Notes: generated from the letters alone by a model not told the origin. Positions 1 to 11,924 are shown, counted from the stretch's first letter. The stretch is 64,000 bases of DNA from Melitaea cinxia (GCF_905220565.1 NC_059414.1:3594001-3658000); one strand, 5' to 3'. Translations and numbers: made by a program.

Positions 1-690
1 TTAGTGTCTGATTTAGTGTGAGAGGAACGGGGATTATTCTTTAAACAGAAATTAATTTCTTACGTGTATTGGATAATACTAACATGGAAGTGAACTAGTC
101 CAGTAAATAAATCAATTAGACTGAAATTTATAAGTCACGAGATCGATTTTATCTTACAGGTCAAACACAGGCAGGAAACGTTGCTCAAAGACGTCAAAAA
201 ACGACAAGAAGAAAGAACATTTGTTAATTAGCGAAAAAATGCCATGACTTAATATTTCAAAAGAAATTTAAGACACACATTATTTATCTAGAGTTAGAGG
301 AAACATGTGCCTAGGAAAGGTCCTTACCAAGTTCCTGGAAGTTGAGCTACCATGTCTAATCCAACACACTTCTCCAGTTTCCAAAAATCTTTCTGAACTA
401 GTTGTGGCTACAGTGCCGTTAATTTTTAGAATGTTATTGTAAACTTAGTAAATTTATTACTATTTTTAGCAATTTGTAATCGCTACACTTTTCAAATAGC
501 ACGTTAAGTTATAATTTTCGTTTATTATTATTGTAACATGATAACGATCGCTATTTTGGTATTATTTATAGATCACAACATCAGTAACATATTTGCAAAC
601 CTCTGATATTTCTTTTGTGCACACCAGTAGCTCATGAAAAACTGCTTATATCACCATTCAATTTTATTGAATGAATCTATAAGACGACCA
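1..690. other. AT-rich intergenic DNA
   Basis: I see no coding potential, RNA gene or structured repeat in this stretch. Confidence 0.5.
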
Positions 691-694
691 AACG

Positions 695-1024
695 TTCTGA
701 TGTGGCGGTGCTTGTGCCTTGTACGTGCTTATACACCAGCGGTTTGTGGGTTCAATTTCCGCTCGGAATGGATATTTGGATTTGCACTAATATTTTTTTT
801 CTGGTTTGGATCTCTATCCTTGTGGGTAAACTCACTGTGCTCAAAACTACATTCACCTGATGCTCCAGCTTTTTATCATAATATACAACTGATAGCAATC
901 ATTACTCATAGTAGGGAATATAACCGCCAACTTGCAGTACCAGCGTGATGGATTAAGCGCCACTCCTTCTCCTGCATGGAGAAAGAGGCCTACGCCTAGC
1001 AGTGGGATATTACAGGCTTAAGCA
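695..1024 (+). repeat. tRNA-derived SINE (family S1)
   Basis: A tRNA-like head (tggcggtgcttgtgcc, then a B-box-like gggttcaatttcc near 748-760) is followed by the body text 'tccttgtgggt' and the tail 'gcagtgggatattacaggct'. The same modules recur at 19.7, 22.35, 34.15, 36.25, 49.1 and 54.8 kb. The small open frame across it is incidental. Confidence 0.75.
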
Positions 1025-1193
1025 CAGTGTAAAGTATTTGCAGTTTCTACTTCCAGGTACACGTATAAATGAAATTTAAATACATTACTTTTATGTAGTT
1101 TTTTATATGTTTGATAAAATACAGAACAGATCTTACTATACGTTGTGATATTATAGTTATTGATAAGCATTTTTATAACTATGTTATTTTATA

Positions 1194-1546
1194 TAATAAT
1201 TGTGTTTGCTCGCAAACGAAAAAAAACCGACTTCAATTACATCGACAAGTAATACAACGTAGATCGACGAAAAAATAGTCAAGCAACTACGCGTTATCAA
1301 AGATTACTCAAAAAGTAGTTATCAGATCTCAATAAAATTTATATGTGACCACATGACAAACATCAGCTTTCGATTAAAAAGTAAAAACGCATTATTAGAT
1401 ATAACTCGAAAAGTAGTTGTTAGATCTCAAATAAATTTAAATGGGACCAATCGGCACACACCACCTTTCGATTAAAACAAAATTTGTCGAAATCGGTCTA
1501 CCCGGTCAAAAGTTCTGATGTAAATAGTGTACAAGTCGGTTAAAAA
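1194..1546 (+). repeat. CCGACTTCAA dispersed repeat (family D), copy 1
   Basis: It opens with the hairpin-like 'gtttgctcgcaaacg', an A-run and 'ccgacttcaa', and closes with 'aagtcggttaaaa', so short inverted ends bracket the copy. Related copies lie near 4.5, 15.4, 21.5, 31.5, 34.0, 38.7, 47.8 and 61.2 kb. The superfamily is not assigned. Confidence 0.75.
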
Positions 1547-1549
1547 CGT

Positions 1550-2870
1550 GGTAAATTTGTTACATATTTTTTAATTCTTTTTAGAACCTCATTTTAAAAT
1601 TAACTTTTAAAATATTGTTATATTTAGCAAAAAGTTTAGCTTATTTAAGAATTGTTATATTTAACATAATTTTAAAATGCAGCATTTGTAATCGTCAAGT
1701 GTTTTATTTTATAGATGAGAGTTACATGAATGATCACGACAGCTGCCCAAACCGGTGAAGCTGTGAAGGCCGATAGAGATAACCGCCACAGTCAAACGAA
1801 ACAGTGACTCGAATGAAATGACGTTAAAAATGTTGGCATATTACAGTTAAGCCTTTATTATTTTTATTAATGCCTATAAGTCCATCTTTGATAAGAGATA
1901 CTTCTGTATTCCTTAATCTCAATTCTGTTTAATTACTTTTATTAATCTGTGATGACATTACAAGTACAAAAATCCCATTTTTTTCCACTGATACGCAGGA
2001 AAATTTGCTAATAAAATTTTCTAATCAGTCTTTTTACACTCTATGAATACCGTTCGAACAGTAATTCACACCGATTCACAACTCTGGAACGGCTTAATGA
2101 ACCAAATGACAGCTGTGATTTAGTAAAACTTGACCTCTGGTGACCTCTTATCTCCATAAAGTACACACCAGGGTACTTGAACGCAATTAGCAAGTACAGA
2201 GAAATTTATATGTGACTTAGCGACGTTAATATGTTGTGTTAGCAAACGGATTATATAGCTTTTTATTTATTTATCTGACTATGATAAAATGAATAAAATA
2301 TTTTTAAACTAGTTTTTTTTTTGTCTATAAAAATTATTTATTTTTGATCTTTGATATGTCTTTCACTGATGTATTAATTTAGGTTATTAAGTTATTAATA
2401 AATAATTAATTTAACATATTGAATTTATTTCAAAATATATTTACTAACTATTCAAGCTAGAGCCCACGAGAGTTAGGCCTTCGTTATTACATAAAAGCTG
2501 AAAATTTTTCAACGCATCCTTCCAACTCAGCAAGCAAACAAAATCCAATTATGAAGTTCAATTCATAGTGTGTTCTCAATAGAAACGAAAATGGTGATGA
2601 CGAAATTATCTGTGGCGTTCAGTTTGGCTCAATCTTTATCATTCTTTATGTATATTTTTCATGTATGTATGTTTTTCAGGAATTATTTTCTACAATAACT
2701 CCATGTCAAATTGATCAACTAATAATCATTTTATAATAATAATAATCATTTTAAACAAAGCTAGACTTAAAATAGGCGTAATATTTGTAATATAATAGAA
2801 ACATTTTATTTAAACAATAATTCAACATCATCTTACAAATATGTGAATTTTGTACTGATAGAACATGTAA
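1550..2870. other. Intergenic DNA without recognisable genes
   Basis: AT-rich sequence; no exon-like frame or clear repeat boundary is visible. Confidence 0.45.
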
Positions 2871-2875
2871 TATTA

Positions 2876-3373
2876 TAAAATAATTTTTAACAAAAAAAAA
2901 CCGACTTCAAAAAGGAAACTAAAAAGTGAAAAATAAATTTACTTAGTACAAAGTAATTCGTATTTTGATTTAGTTAATCAGAAATGATTAAATAAATATT
3001 TTATAATTTTGAAGTCGGTGCCAAGTAAAACAATAACTACTCTAGTATCTACTCGTAAGTTGTATTCAGTTTTCTTTCATAATTTGTTTCATTGACTATT
3101 AGGTTGAATACTGTTATTATTCTGTTATTGTTTTGACATATCTAATAATATTTTTTGTACTTGTTTGTTGTGTGTGTGTTGTTTGTATTTGTTATTGTAG
3201 CCAGGTTGTTGTAGTATTTACTTGGCACCAACTTCAAAATTATAAAATATTTATTTAATCATTTCTGATTAACTAAATCAAAATACGAATTACTTTGTAC
3301 TAAGTAAATTTATTTTTCACTTTTTAGTTTCCTTTTTGAAGTCGGTTTTTTTTTTTGTTAAAAATTATTTTAT
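2876..3373. repeat. Long inverted repeat (foldback element)
   Basis: The left arm (about 2876-3029) reads outward-in as ...ccgacttcaaaaagg ... gaagtcggtgccaagtaaa. The right arm (about 3217-3373) is its near-perfect reverse complement, ending gaagtcggtttttt. Arms are about 155 bp and enclose a unique AT-rich loop of about 190 bp (3030-3216). Such long arms fit a foldback or MITE-like DNA element, or a hairpin-forming locus. No frame or target duplication was established. Confidence 0.8.
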
Positions 3374-3419
3374 TTTACAATTTTTAGTGATGGGTAGACC
3401 TAACAAGGATGCTTTTTCT

Positions 3420-3670
3420 CTTATGTCGGGGGTTCGGAAACATACACAATACACAAGCACAAACACCCGATCATGACAAACATCTATATGGCCAATACAA
3501 ATGTCTGACGTGCGCGGGAATTGAACCCACTAACGCCAGCGCAACAGCCGGTGCTGTGACCGCTGCGCTAACGCGTCGACATACTATGAGTAAAGTTCGC
3601 TGTCAGGTGTACGTAATAACAACCGGGGCTGACAGCCTAGCGTGTTCTCCGAGGATAGGTTGGGAGAACC
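3420..3670 (-). repeat. tRNA-derived SINE fragment
   Basis: On the minus strand a B-box-like gttcaattccc lies in a tRNA-like head (3510-3585), preceded in plus orientation by body text shared with the 54.8-kb copy ('aaacatctatatggcca'). The body motif 'ttctccgagg' near 3640 also matches. The open frame here is an accident of the SINE. Confidence 0.65.
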
Positions 3671-3689
3671 ACAAGGATTAACAACTAGA

Positions 3690-3795
3690 CCAAAAATAAA
3701 TATTTATATAAACATAAATATCCACTCCGAGCTAGAATAGAACCCGCGACCGTCGGTGTTTAGGCGCCGCCAACACGGCACATGCAACATTATAT
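3690..3795 (-). repeat. Second SINE head fragment
   Basis: The text 'gaacccgcgaccgtcggtg' is a reverse-complemented tRNA-like B-box region preceded by an AT-rich SINE-like body. Fragmentary. Confidence 0.45.
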
Positions 3796-3812
3796 CAAAG
3801 CGGTCGTCAAAC

Positions 3813-4664
3813 AGCAAAAGGTAACTGCTGTAAATTGTTGAGAAATTCCCTCGAGTGTTGATAGGCTACATCATCAAACCTGGTCCTGCGACACAGATGA
3901 CCAGACAGCAGGTAATTGCTATATATCGTTGAAAAGTTCCCTCGACTATCTTTCGTCTCCATCATCAGACTGTAATGGCACTTGTAACTCATATAGGTGC
4001 AAAGTTCTCATCAATAGAAACGAATTAAGTTCAAATAGCAGGTAATTGCTATAAGTCGTTGAAGAGTTCCCCCGACTAACTTTTGTCTCCATCATCAGAC
4101 TGTAATGGCACGTATAACTCATACAGGTGCAAAGTTCTCATCAATAGAAACGAATTAAGTTCAAACAGCAGGTAATTGCTATAAGTCGTTGAAGAGTACC
4201 CTCGACTATCTTTTGTCTCCATCATCAGACTGAAATGGCACTTATAACTCATATATATGCAAATTTCTCATCAATAGAAACGAATTAAGTTCAAACAGCA
4301 GCTAATTGCTATAAATTGTTGAAGAGTTCCCTCGACTATCTTTCTTCTCCATCATCAGATCGACTCCAGATCTTTATTAAATAGTAGTGCTTTATAGTAC
4401 TTAATGAAAACATGATTAAATTTACCAGTCACCCTTACGATTTTTGAAAGTTTCCCTCGATTTCTCTGGGATCCCATCATCAGATCCTGGTTTCCTTATC
4501 ATGGTACCAAACTATGAATATCTCCTTTCCAACAAAAAAAAGAATTATCAAAATCGGTTCATAAATGAAGAAGTTATCTCCGAACATACATAAAAAAAAA
4601 AAAATATATATATACGGTCGAATTGAGTAACCTCCTCCTTTTTTTGAAGTCGGTTAAAAAAAAT
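3813..4664 (+). repeat. Composite family D repeat with internal tandem amplification, copy 2
   Basis: The right end (4440-4664) carries family D text: 'tttccctcgatttctctgg', 'atcagatcctggtttcc' and the closing gaagtcggttaaaaaaa. To its left the same 'ttccctcgact...catcatcagac' module is repeated in tandem (3907-4370). This is one element whose interior has expanded. Confidence 0.65.
3907..4370 (+). repeat. 130-bp tandem repeat, about 3.6 copies
   Basis: The word 'agca(g/c)gtaattgct' or near variants recurs at 3907, 4037, 4167 and 4297, exactly 130 bp apart. Each unit also carries 'catcatcagact' and 'tcaatagaaacgaattaag'. Copies differ at a few positions. Confidence 0.88.
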
Positions 4665-5640
4665 CTCTGATTTAACGTGAATATAATCCGAAATGTAAAC
4701 AAAAAAACTGCTCATTATTCTTTTAGTATAAGTGATAATCATAATTACGCAGCACTTAGCATAAGAATAATCAAACAGTATTCATGAGTGTAAAATTAAA
4801 CACAAACTTTTTTTTTACAATTTTAAATATGATTTACGATAAATAAGAATGACTTTTAAATTAGACGTCAAACACTCAGTGTAATTGAGTGATGTTACTT
4901 TATTAAATATTATTTGGAAGAAAACTTTAACTTAGAGAAGTAAGATAATTAATTGTGTACAACGTATGTATATGTAAAACAAAGAATTTGAATTTTTAGT
5001 GTATACAATTTGTTTCCTTATCCCTAAGTAATGACAGCGTTATCAACACGGTTACCTAACAAGATATTGTAATGATTAGCTACTTACACAGTAATATACC
5101 TGAAAACGTAGTTATATTAAAAAATAAAGAAAAAAAAAATTATAAATCAGTCAATAAAAGCAGTCAAAGAAAGGAAGAAAAGATAGAAAATTCAGATAAG
5201 ATTTGATGTAAGTTAGGTTAATTAGGTCAAACAGGGTATAAGGAGGACAGATGTATGTTCTACTAGCCTCTTAAACATTACTTACGACTGACCGTAATGA
5301 ATATAAAAGGACAAGTGGTTCCAAATCCAAATATCCTTAATTTAAAATAATTTTTAAATATATGGATATGTTGTAATGGCTCTTTAAGACTAGGTAGTTT
5401 GTTGTCTTATGATCTTTATAACAACAATTTTATGTACTTAGGCTATTTATATACTAATATTGTACAGAAAAAGATTTTAAAAAATTCGTTACTTTTTATT
5501 TTTATATTGGATATAAGATATTTCAAGAGCAACGCAATTTGTTTATTTATAAAGAAATACATTATAAAACGACAATTTATGTTTTATTTATGATTCTTAC
5601 TGTATTAATTATATTTTATTATTATTTTTCGTTTTCATCA
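4665..5640. other. Intergenic AT-rich DNA
   Basis: Only short chance frames and homopolymer runs; nothing recognisable. Confidence 0.45.
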
Positions 5641-5644
5641 AACA

Positions 5645-5904
5645 CCATCTCTATAATATAAAAATGAATCGCTGAATGTGTTGCTAAGCGCAAAACTCGA
5701 GAACGGTTGGACCGATTTCGCTAATTCTTTTTTTAAAATATTCCTTGAAGTACGAGGATGGTTCTTACGGAGAGAAAAATTCAAAAAAGAATTAAATTTT
5801 CTGAAAAAGTCTAAAAACAACACTTCTATACTCCCATACAAAAGATTTGTGATAATACTTAAAAGTCACTGTTAGGCGATACGAAGTTCGCCGGGTCAGC
5901 TAGT
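5645..5904 (+). mobile_element. Non-autonomous Helitron-like element
   Basis: It begins near 'ctataatataaaaatgaat', includes the phrase 'actcgagaacggttggaccg', and ends gttcgccgggtcagCTAG followed by T, matching the CTRR-T rule for Helitron 3' ends. Further CTAG-ended copies are at 13.1, 14.9, 24.5 and 35.4 kb. No Rep/helicase frame is present. Confidence 0.65.
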
Positions 5905-6164
5905 ATTTTTATACTTTTATTATTTTTTCATGTCATCTGACAATGACAATTCAAAATAATAAATTTAAATATTTACTCTTAGGATACTCTTTATATGGAT
6001 AAACTCAAAACCGTTTGGACTGATTTAAAAAAAAAAGACACCAGTAGGTCTCTATGTTGTCGCTAAGTGACATAAAAAGAGCCTATTTTATAATAGTCCG
6101 CTAGATCACATAATTCATACCAAAATCCAATAATGTTGGCATTGATATGCATTCGTTTCGTTTC

Positions 6165-6333
6165 TTTTTTTTTTTTTTTGTTTTATAGAAGAGGGGGCAA
6201 ACGGACAGTTGTCTCACCTGATGGTAAGTGAAAAACAACATCCACAGACACCCGCTACATCAAAGGATTAGCAGGCACGTTGCCGGCCTTTCAAAAAGGA
6301 ATATGCTCTTCTTTTGAAGGTCCCTAGGTCTAG
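6165..6333 (-). mobile_element. 5'-truncated LINE tail, same family as 43 kb
   Basis: A poly-T run (minus-strand poly-A) is followed by the reverse complement of the 43-45 kb LINE 3' end: 'atagaagagggggcaaacgg', the 'cacctgatggtaagtgaa' block and 'ggccggcctttcaaaaagg'-like text. Similarity stops after 'ggtccctaggtc'. Confidence 0.75.
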
Positions 6334-6339
6334 TTTCGC

Positions 6340-6945
6340 TTCTGGTTTGATCTGTGTTGTGACTTAAGATGTTCGCAGGCGTATCTTGGTGGTTGGTATA
6401 ACGTGTTATTGAACTGTCATCCCGTTTAAGGCCGTAGAGAGATATATAGAGGAAAAAAAATAAAAATAAAGCACTAGTAAGTACAGCTCATTACTAAGTA
6501 ACTTTAAAATCGACGAATTCGAAGAAAAATGTTGAGAAGATATAAAAAAATGGCTATAAATAACCGACTTAAGTGTAAAACACGACGGAAATTGTATAAA
6601 TATGAATAATTTAATATTTCATTTTATTATTTATATATTAATACGTGAAGCAACAGTACAAGCAGTAGTAAGCAGAAGTACAAAATTTCGTACACTTATA
6701 TTTTATATAGAGAAGGAGTGCAGAATGCTAATTTTTTAATTCGAAGATAAATATACACTCACCGGTAAATAAACGGTACACGACTTAATAGATGAACAAG
6801 AGATATCATGTACAATCCACCATGCTCAGCAGGAACGGAAGACGGAGTGGATCTTGATAATATTTGTGCGACTTTTTATATATGTCAGCTGGCCACGTTT
6901 TATGTATGAGTATTCCACTAATCACGCCTCACACAAGCTTTACTC
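6340..6945. other. Intergenic DNA
   Basis: No gene seen; short chance frames only. Confidence 0.4.
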
Positions 6946-6949
6946 AAGA

Positions 6950-7185
6950 GGGAGTATATTTAAAACAGTCAGTATTAATTTTCGGTTTCAACGGCCGCAA
7001 TGGCGACGCGTGCCGTTATATGGTAGCTGTTGTAGTTGTTGGCCGCCGCGGGCGCTGCTTTCTTCGTGAGGCTCGATTGCGTATGCGCGCCGGTGATTCG
7101 GGCGCTCACATTGGTCAAATACACAAGGGTGCACCATTTGATATGACATTTTGACATTTTGGCTGAAAAGTTAATACGGCACTGT
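6950..7185. promoter_or_regulatory. GC-rich island with TATA-like box, possible promoter
   Basis: A TATA-like 'agtatatttaaaac' (about 6952) precedes a segment clearly richer in G, C and CpG than its surroundings (about 6985-7165: 'ggccgcaatggcgacgcg', 'ttggccgccgcgggcgctgc'). Open frames here are under 100 codons and match no family I know. It could be a promoter with a short first exon, or a GC-rich repeat. No downstream gene model supports the promoter reading. Confidence 0.25.
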
Positions 7186-7439
7186 AATCCGAGTGAAAAG
7201 TTAAACATTATAGAACATTTAACGTTAAAAACAGAACAAGGTTATTTGTTTTTTTTTTTTTTTTGTTAACAAATAAATTTATTACAGAAAATAATTACAG
7301 AGAATACGTTGCTATAAAACGGAACTGTATTATGAAAAGCTCTAAATGACTTTTTAAACCTTCCCTTTTAGTAACGCCAAGAACAAGTTTCCATTCTTTT
7401 TTTATTATTAAAACTAACTCGGCAAAAAAAAAGTCTTAT

Positions 7440-7680
7440 TTTTGTAAGGCTCACTTAATTGTAAGCGATTACCGTAGCTTAAAGACGCCTACAAAACCAG
7501 AAGCATCGCAAGCGCGTTTCTAACTCTATTCCCAATCACTTCCAAGAGCTCTGGTCATCTTACTCACCAAAGGAACACTACACTACTTGATAGCAGTATT
7601 ATTTAACTGTGATCTTCTGTAAGGTTGAGGTAGTTCCCTAGTCGAGCTGATCCAGATTTTCCGCCTCAGTTAATCTGTCG
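7440..7680 (-). repeat. Dispersed repeat family E (LINE/SINE 3' end)
   Basis: It carries the reverse complement of the block shared with 9.75, 17.6, 45.86, 51.75 and 57.7 kb: 'gtaagcgattaccgtagctt', 'agcatcgcaagcgcgttt' and 'tctgtaaggttgaggta'. Likely the 3' part of a retroposon. Confidence 0.7.
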
Positions 7681-7689
7681 GCGATCAGC

Positions 7690-9750
7690 GCTTATTAATT
7701 ATCACGTGATAAGCAGGTTTTTAACTAATTTCTCTTTTACTGGTGTAGCACATGGTATGGTAATAAAGATTTTGAAATTAAAGCATTTTAAATCAGAACT
7801 ACATCTGCCCATAATTGTATCGCAAGTTTGAGAACATTCCTTGAATGTTTTGAAGTCACCACATCATATGAAGTATCTGCTGTCATTGATTTTCTCCTAA
7901 TATGTTAAGTCTTCAGATGCTTTACAAAATAACAACGTAGCTGCAGACTTACTAGAGTATGCACGTAAAGAATTAAATTGTAAATTATGGACCTTTCGTA
8001 AGTAAATTAGGTCAAAGATAAAAGTTTCACAAACTTCGTTGTCTGTTTATTTGTTTCAAACCTCGCGGGAATAATTGAATTAAGGAAACGTCAAAACGAA
8101 ACAGCAACAAAATTGTAGGGTAACATGGATTAACAAAAAAAAAAATCCTTTTATTGCTATCCCGTCTTTCATCCAAAATAATTAAATAATAAATATTTAA
8201 AAATGGAATACATTTTAATAGAAGCGAAGTAGCAGCAAAAAAAAAAATTAACAATACAATGTGTTCCCTCATCAATATTTAATATAAACCGTACAGTTTT
8301 TATATCACTTCATAAGATATATAATTATCGTGTTCACAATGCTTATCAGAATTTTTAGTAATTTTCATATATGTATAAAAATGTTGATGAAATGAATTAT
8401 TTGTTAAGGTTATCATATTTATACAACTATATTTGTATGGGTAGGATTCCATATTTTTTTGTGTTATAATAACAATTCTTTATTTTTTTTTATTGATTAT
8501 TGTTTAAAATCTGGGATTACAGAAATGGAGTATATTATATGAATCAGATTATGTGATATTCAAGTAATCCATCCGTAATATTGAATAGCTAAATCCCTAA
8601 ATTTTAGAACTGTTTGCTAAGGTTCTTTGCCTCTGTCAAGTCTGAATGGTGCCTTAATGCTGGTGCTAGAGAAGTTCGGTAGATTGATTTATTAAGCAAC
8701 AAGATAGGTGATGTCGGCTGATACGTCCTCTAATTTCTCTTAAGGTACTGAAACATGGAAAAGCAACATCTTAAGTAGTGTTTTCATTTGCTGACAATCC
8801 ACAACATTGCTCAAACACTTGACCTTACTTTGGAGCATAATGAAAGCAGCCAGGAAGAATTTGTTTAGTGCACATATATTTTAATTTTTATCTAGGTTTA
8901 ACATATTATTTTTATTCAGGTTTTGTTGGAACTTCCTCATCTTTTCATGGAACACTCGTCATATTTAGTGAATTAAAGTGGAGAGATAAGCAAAATGAAA
9001 TGTGTCGTTTTATGAAACCACAATGCAAGTGAAACTTTAGTGAATAAAAACATTTACATTAATACACAGATCAAAACCTTGCGACATGCGATAGATGAAT
9101 GAAAAATTTTAGGGCGATAGAATAAAAGTATAAGTTTAAAAATGAGTATTGTTAATATGTTTGAAGGACATTGCTTGTTGTTTGTGATAATGTTTAAGTA
9201 GGATGGAAATTCGTGAAAACTAATTATATAAAATATAAATTTTAACTTTTACTAAAAAAAAATCTAAATTGTTGTTTATTATACTATAGATATAGTTTAT
9301 TCTACGGAGCGATCTTATAAAATATGTATTTCATTTTCAAGAAGTTTACTACAAACAAATAAATTAATAACGTTCGCGACATGTTCTCATATAAAAAGTA
9401 TTGAGATAAAAAGTAATCTTTTATATAACGAAAGATAAACACACAGTTTACTTAGCTTTTATAAATAAAAAATACAATTGCCACGTATATGACAAGAGGG
9501 ACTGGAGGGGGATTACGTCATGTTTCGTAATTTTAAAGTATTATACTCAAATAGCCTTATAAATCAAATTGGTTTTGAAAATTAATACAAAGTTATTTCT
9601 GATCGTGTGTGCCAATTAACATCTCACTTTTCACTCCTACTACTTTTTACTATTAGGGATAATATCTGGGATAAAAAATATCTCATATCTAATGGAATTG
9701 TGTAGGCGTTAAAATGAAAAGTAAAGCTTAAACTGAAGTATGACACATTA
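7690..9750. other. Intergenic DNA without a supported gene
   Basis: AT-rich, with only short chance frames. The 8600-8870 stretch is somewhat more GC-balanced and could be an old retroposon, but no diagnostic motif was found. Confidence 0.4.
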
Positions 9751-9754
9751 GGTA

Positions 9755-9998
9755 ATATCCTGCTTTGGAGCAGCCTGACTGGGGAAGTACCTCGACCTTA
9801 CAGAACATCATGGCTAAATACTACATTCAAGTAGTGTTGTGTTTCTATGGTGAATAAGATGACCAGAGCTCTTTGGGAGGGTCGGCAACGCGCTAGCGAT
9901 GCTTCTAGCGTTGCATGTGCCTATAGGCAATGGTAATCGCTAACCATCAGGCGAGCCGTACACTTCTTTCCCGACCTAGTTATATAAAAAAAGTAATA
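9755..9998 (+). repeat. Family E repeat
   Basis: It runs from 'ggagcagcctgactgggg' through 'ggtcggcaacgcgc' and 'ggtaatcgctaaccatcagg' to 'gacctagttatataaaaaa', a poly-A-like end typical of retroposon 3' ends. Confidence 0.75.
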
Positions 9999-9999
9999 G

Positions 10000-11060
10000 A
10001 TATAGAGAGCTATACTTTCTTTGCACTTATAATATTAGTAATCATGTAGCTGTGGTCTGTAATCTTCAGATTATTTCATTGAGCTCCGTATAACTGATTA
10101 ATTCTAAATCTATAAATAAGTCTATAAAATAAGTCTATACGAATTATTAATTAATAAGTATATACCAATTACTATATAACTTAATTATATTTTCGTTGCT
10201 ATTTGGAGAATACCTTTTCCTTCTAGATGGTGTATTAAGATATTTTCAACAAATTTTATGCGGAAACAAGCATACACATAGACAGACAGAAAAACACAAA
10301 TAACAAAAATGTTTTTTAGCCTTCTTGATCCAATTCCTCCCTGTAATTTTTCATACCTTGGTCGTTTACTTACAGTTTCCTTATTATGTAACATACTAAA
10401 TGTACCCGTGACTTCAGTCGCGATTGTCTTCTCTTATTTAACCTATAAGAGAAAGTAAATCAAGTTCAGTATCATCAGTATTAGTTATAATGTTTTCCAC
10501 TTCTGAAACAAAGTCCATAAATATTGAAATATTTTAAAGATACTTCCTTTACCACAAAAAGAATGAATGAAATTGGACAAGGAATTAACGAGTTAAAAAA
10601 TATTGTAATTTGTTGTTCCATCAATGAATCACAACTGTGCTGCAACGTTGCAATAAAAAGTGTTCACTGTCTGACTTCGAGTTATAAATTATAGTTATGT
10701 CAAAAAAAAATATTTCTTCTAGGTGTTTTTGCTCGACGTGCAAAACTAAATCGGTAACAGAATGTGCGTATATATTTCATATTAAAATGTATATTTCTTC
10801 GTTCCGGTGTTAGGTAAAACGAAAAAAATTCTAAGAAGAAGTCATTCGAATTATAAATTCAAAGGACCATCTCAATTTAACAGTTCTGTGAATGACAAAA
10901 TTTACGATCTCAAGTTTCATAGCTATTAATTTAGAACGTTGTTACGCTACACCTACATAAGATTAATGTCTAACGCTGAATATAACAGTAGTTAAGGCGT
11001 ACAATATATTATTAATTTTAGCGAAAAATGCATTCAACTCATTAATGTCACATCAATACA
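10000..11060. other. Intergenic AT-rich DNA
   Basis: No recognisable gene or bounded repeat. Confidence 0.4.
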
Positions 11061-11069
11061 TTCACAAAA

Positions 11070-11225
11070 TAAATAGATGTTATAAAGAGATTTATTTTTG
11101 TAATATATGTAAGTATCAAGAACACACATATAAATGTTAATATACACCACCCAGAATCGAAGCCAGAATCGAATTCAGAACCCTCGGAGCACAAAAAAGG
11201 TAACTACGAACTGGAGCAACACCAG
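11070..11225 (-). repeat. Probable degraded SINE
   Basis: 'cagaatcgaattcagaaccctcgg' in plus orientation resembles a decayed tRNA-like B-box region read on the minus strand, preceded by an AT-rich tail. Weak. Confidence 0.3.
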
Positions 11226-11589
11226 TCAACAACACATAATACTACGTGCGCATCTTTAAACAGTTAAAATTACAATAAATGGTTCGTTAAGATAATTTTT
11301 TTAATTAAAATATTATTGTCATTATGACTTCTCATTTATTGTACTTGAATAACAAAGATGTGAAAACTGTAATTGTCTGACGATGATTGCCACGTCACAG
11401 AACTTCTTATTTACATGACACACATGTATATTTGTGCAAGTTTTAACATGTCAAGATTAGCACAAAGATCCGATCTTTGCGAGTGGAGAGCCTCACAGAC
11501 GCGCATTCCTGTGGCTTTCCACAGACTGAACCCTATACCTGGTATTTACGCAAGAGGAGAAGATATTGCTGACTGACTAGGGATACGGG

Positions 11590-11890
11590 TCCGGTGAGGG
11601 ATCGCGCGTCTTAACCATCCATGAGGCGCAGGGCCAGACCTATGAGGACGTCATCGTCCTCGAGACAAATACAAGGAGGCTCAAGATCCACGACAGCGTT
11701 TCGCACGCTGTAGTCGCGGTGACTAGACACACCAACACCTGTGTCTATTACACCGACGACCGTGACGACGTAATTAGTCGCTTTGTGGCGAGAGCAGCGG
11801 AGACAACGGACAAGAAAATCCTTGAGCATAGTTTCAAGATGGCCATTCGCCGTGCTCGAAATGTTGGAAAATGTAATGTAGAAATTGTGC
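11590..11890 (+). pseudogene. Endogenous viral element: C-terminal part of an SF1 RNA-virus helicase
   Basis: An open stretch of about 100 codons, with no in-frame start at its true left edge, encodes helicase motif V (TIHEAQGQTYEDV), then about 20 residues later the HAVVAVTRHTN block of motif VI followed by CVYYTDD. This order and spacing is characteristic of superfamily 1 helicases in alphavirus-like plus-strand RNA virus replicases (virga-, nege-, clostero- and tobamo-type). Upstream helicase motifs I-IV, the methyltransferase and the polymerase are absent. The frame closes upstream at a stop cluster (near 11570) and decays after about 11890. It is more GC-rich than its flanks. I infer a fragment reverse-transcribed and fixed in the host genome, not an infectious sequence; whether it is transcribed (for example into piRNA) is unknown. 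A cellular SF1 helicase is less likely given the HxxVAVTRH and YYTDD text. Confidence 0.7.
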
Positions 11891-11924
11891 GTAGATCAAA
11901 TTGTAATGTATGTAATATAAATAA

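Noticed and set aside
634..948. 104-codon frame
   Set aside because: It overlaps a tRNA-derived SINE and has no recognisable domain.
3409..3681. 90-codon frame
   Set aside because: Lies across a reversed SINE; incidental.
6854..7208. Overlapping short frames on both strands in the GC-rich island
   Set aside because: Stop-poor because of base composition; peptides have no family features. Kept only as a possible promoter or island.
11373..11576. 67-codon frame just upstream of the viral helicase fossil
   Set aside because: I looked for upstream helicase motifs and could not recognise any; similarity to a viral replicase is not supported.
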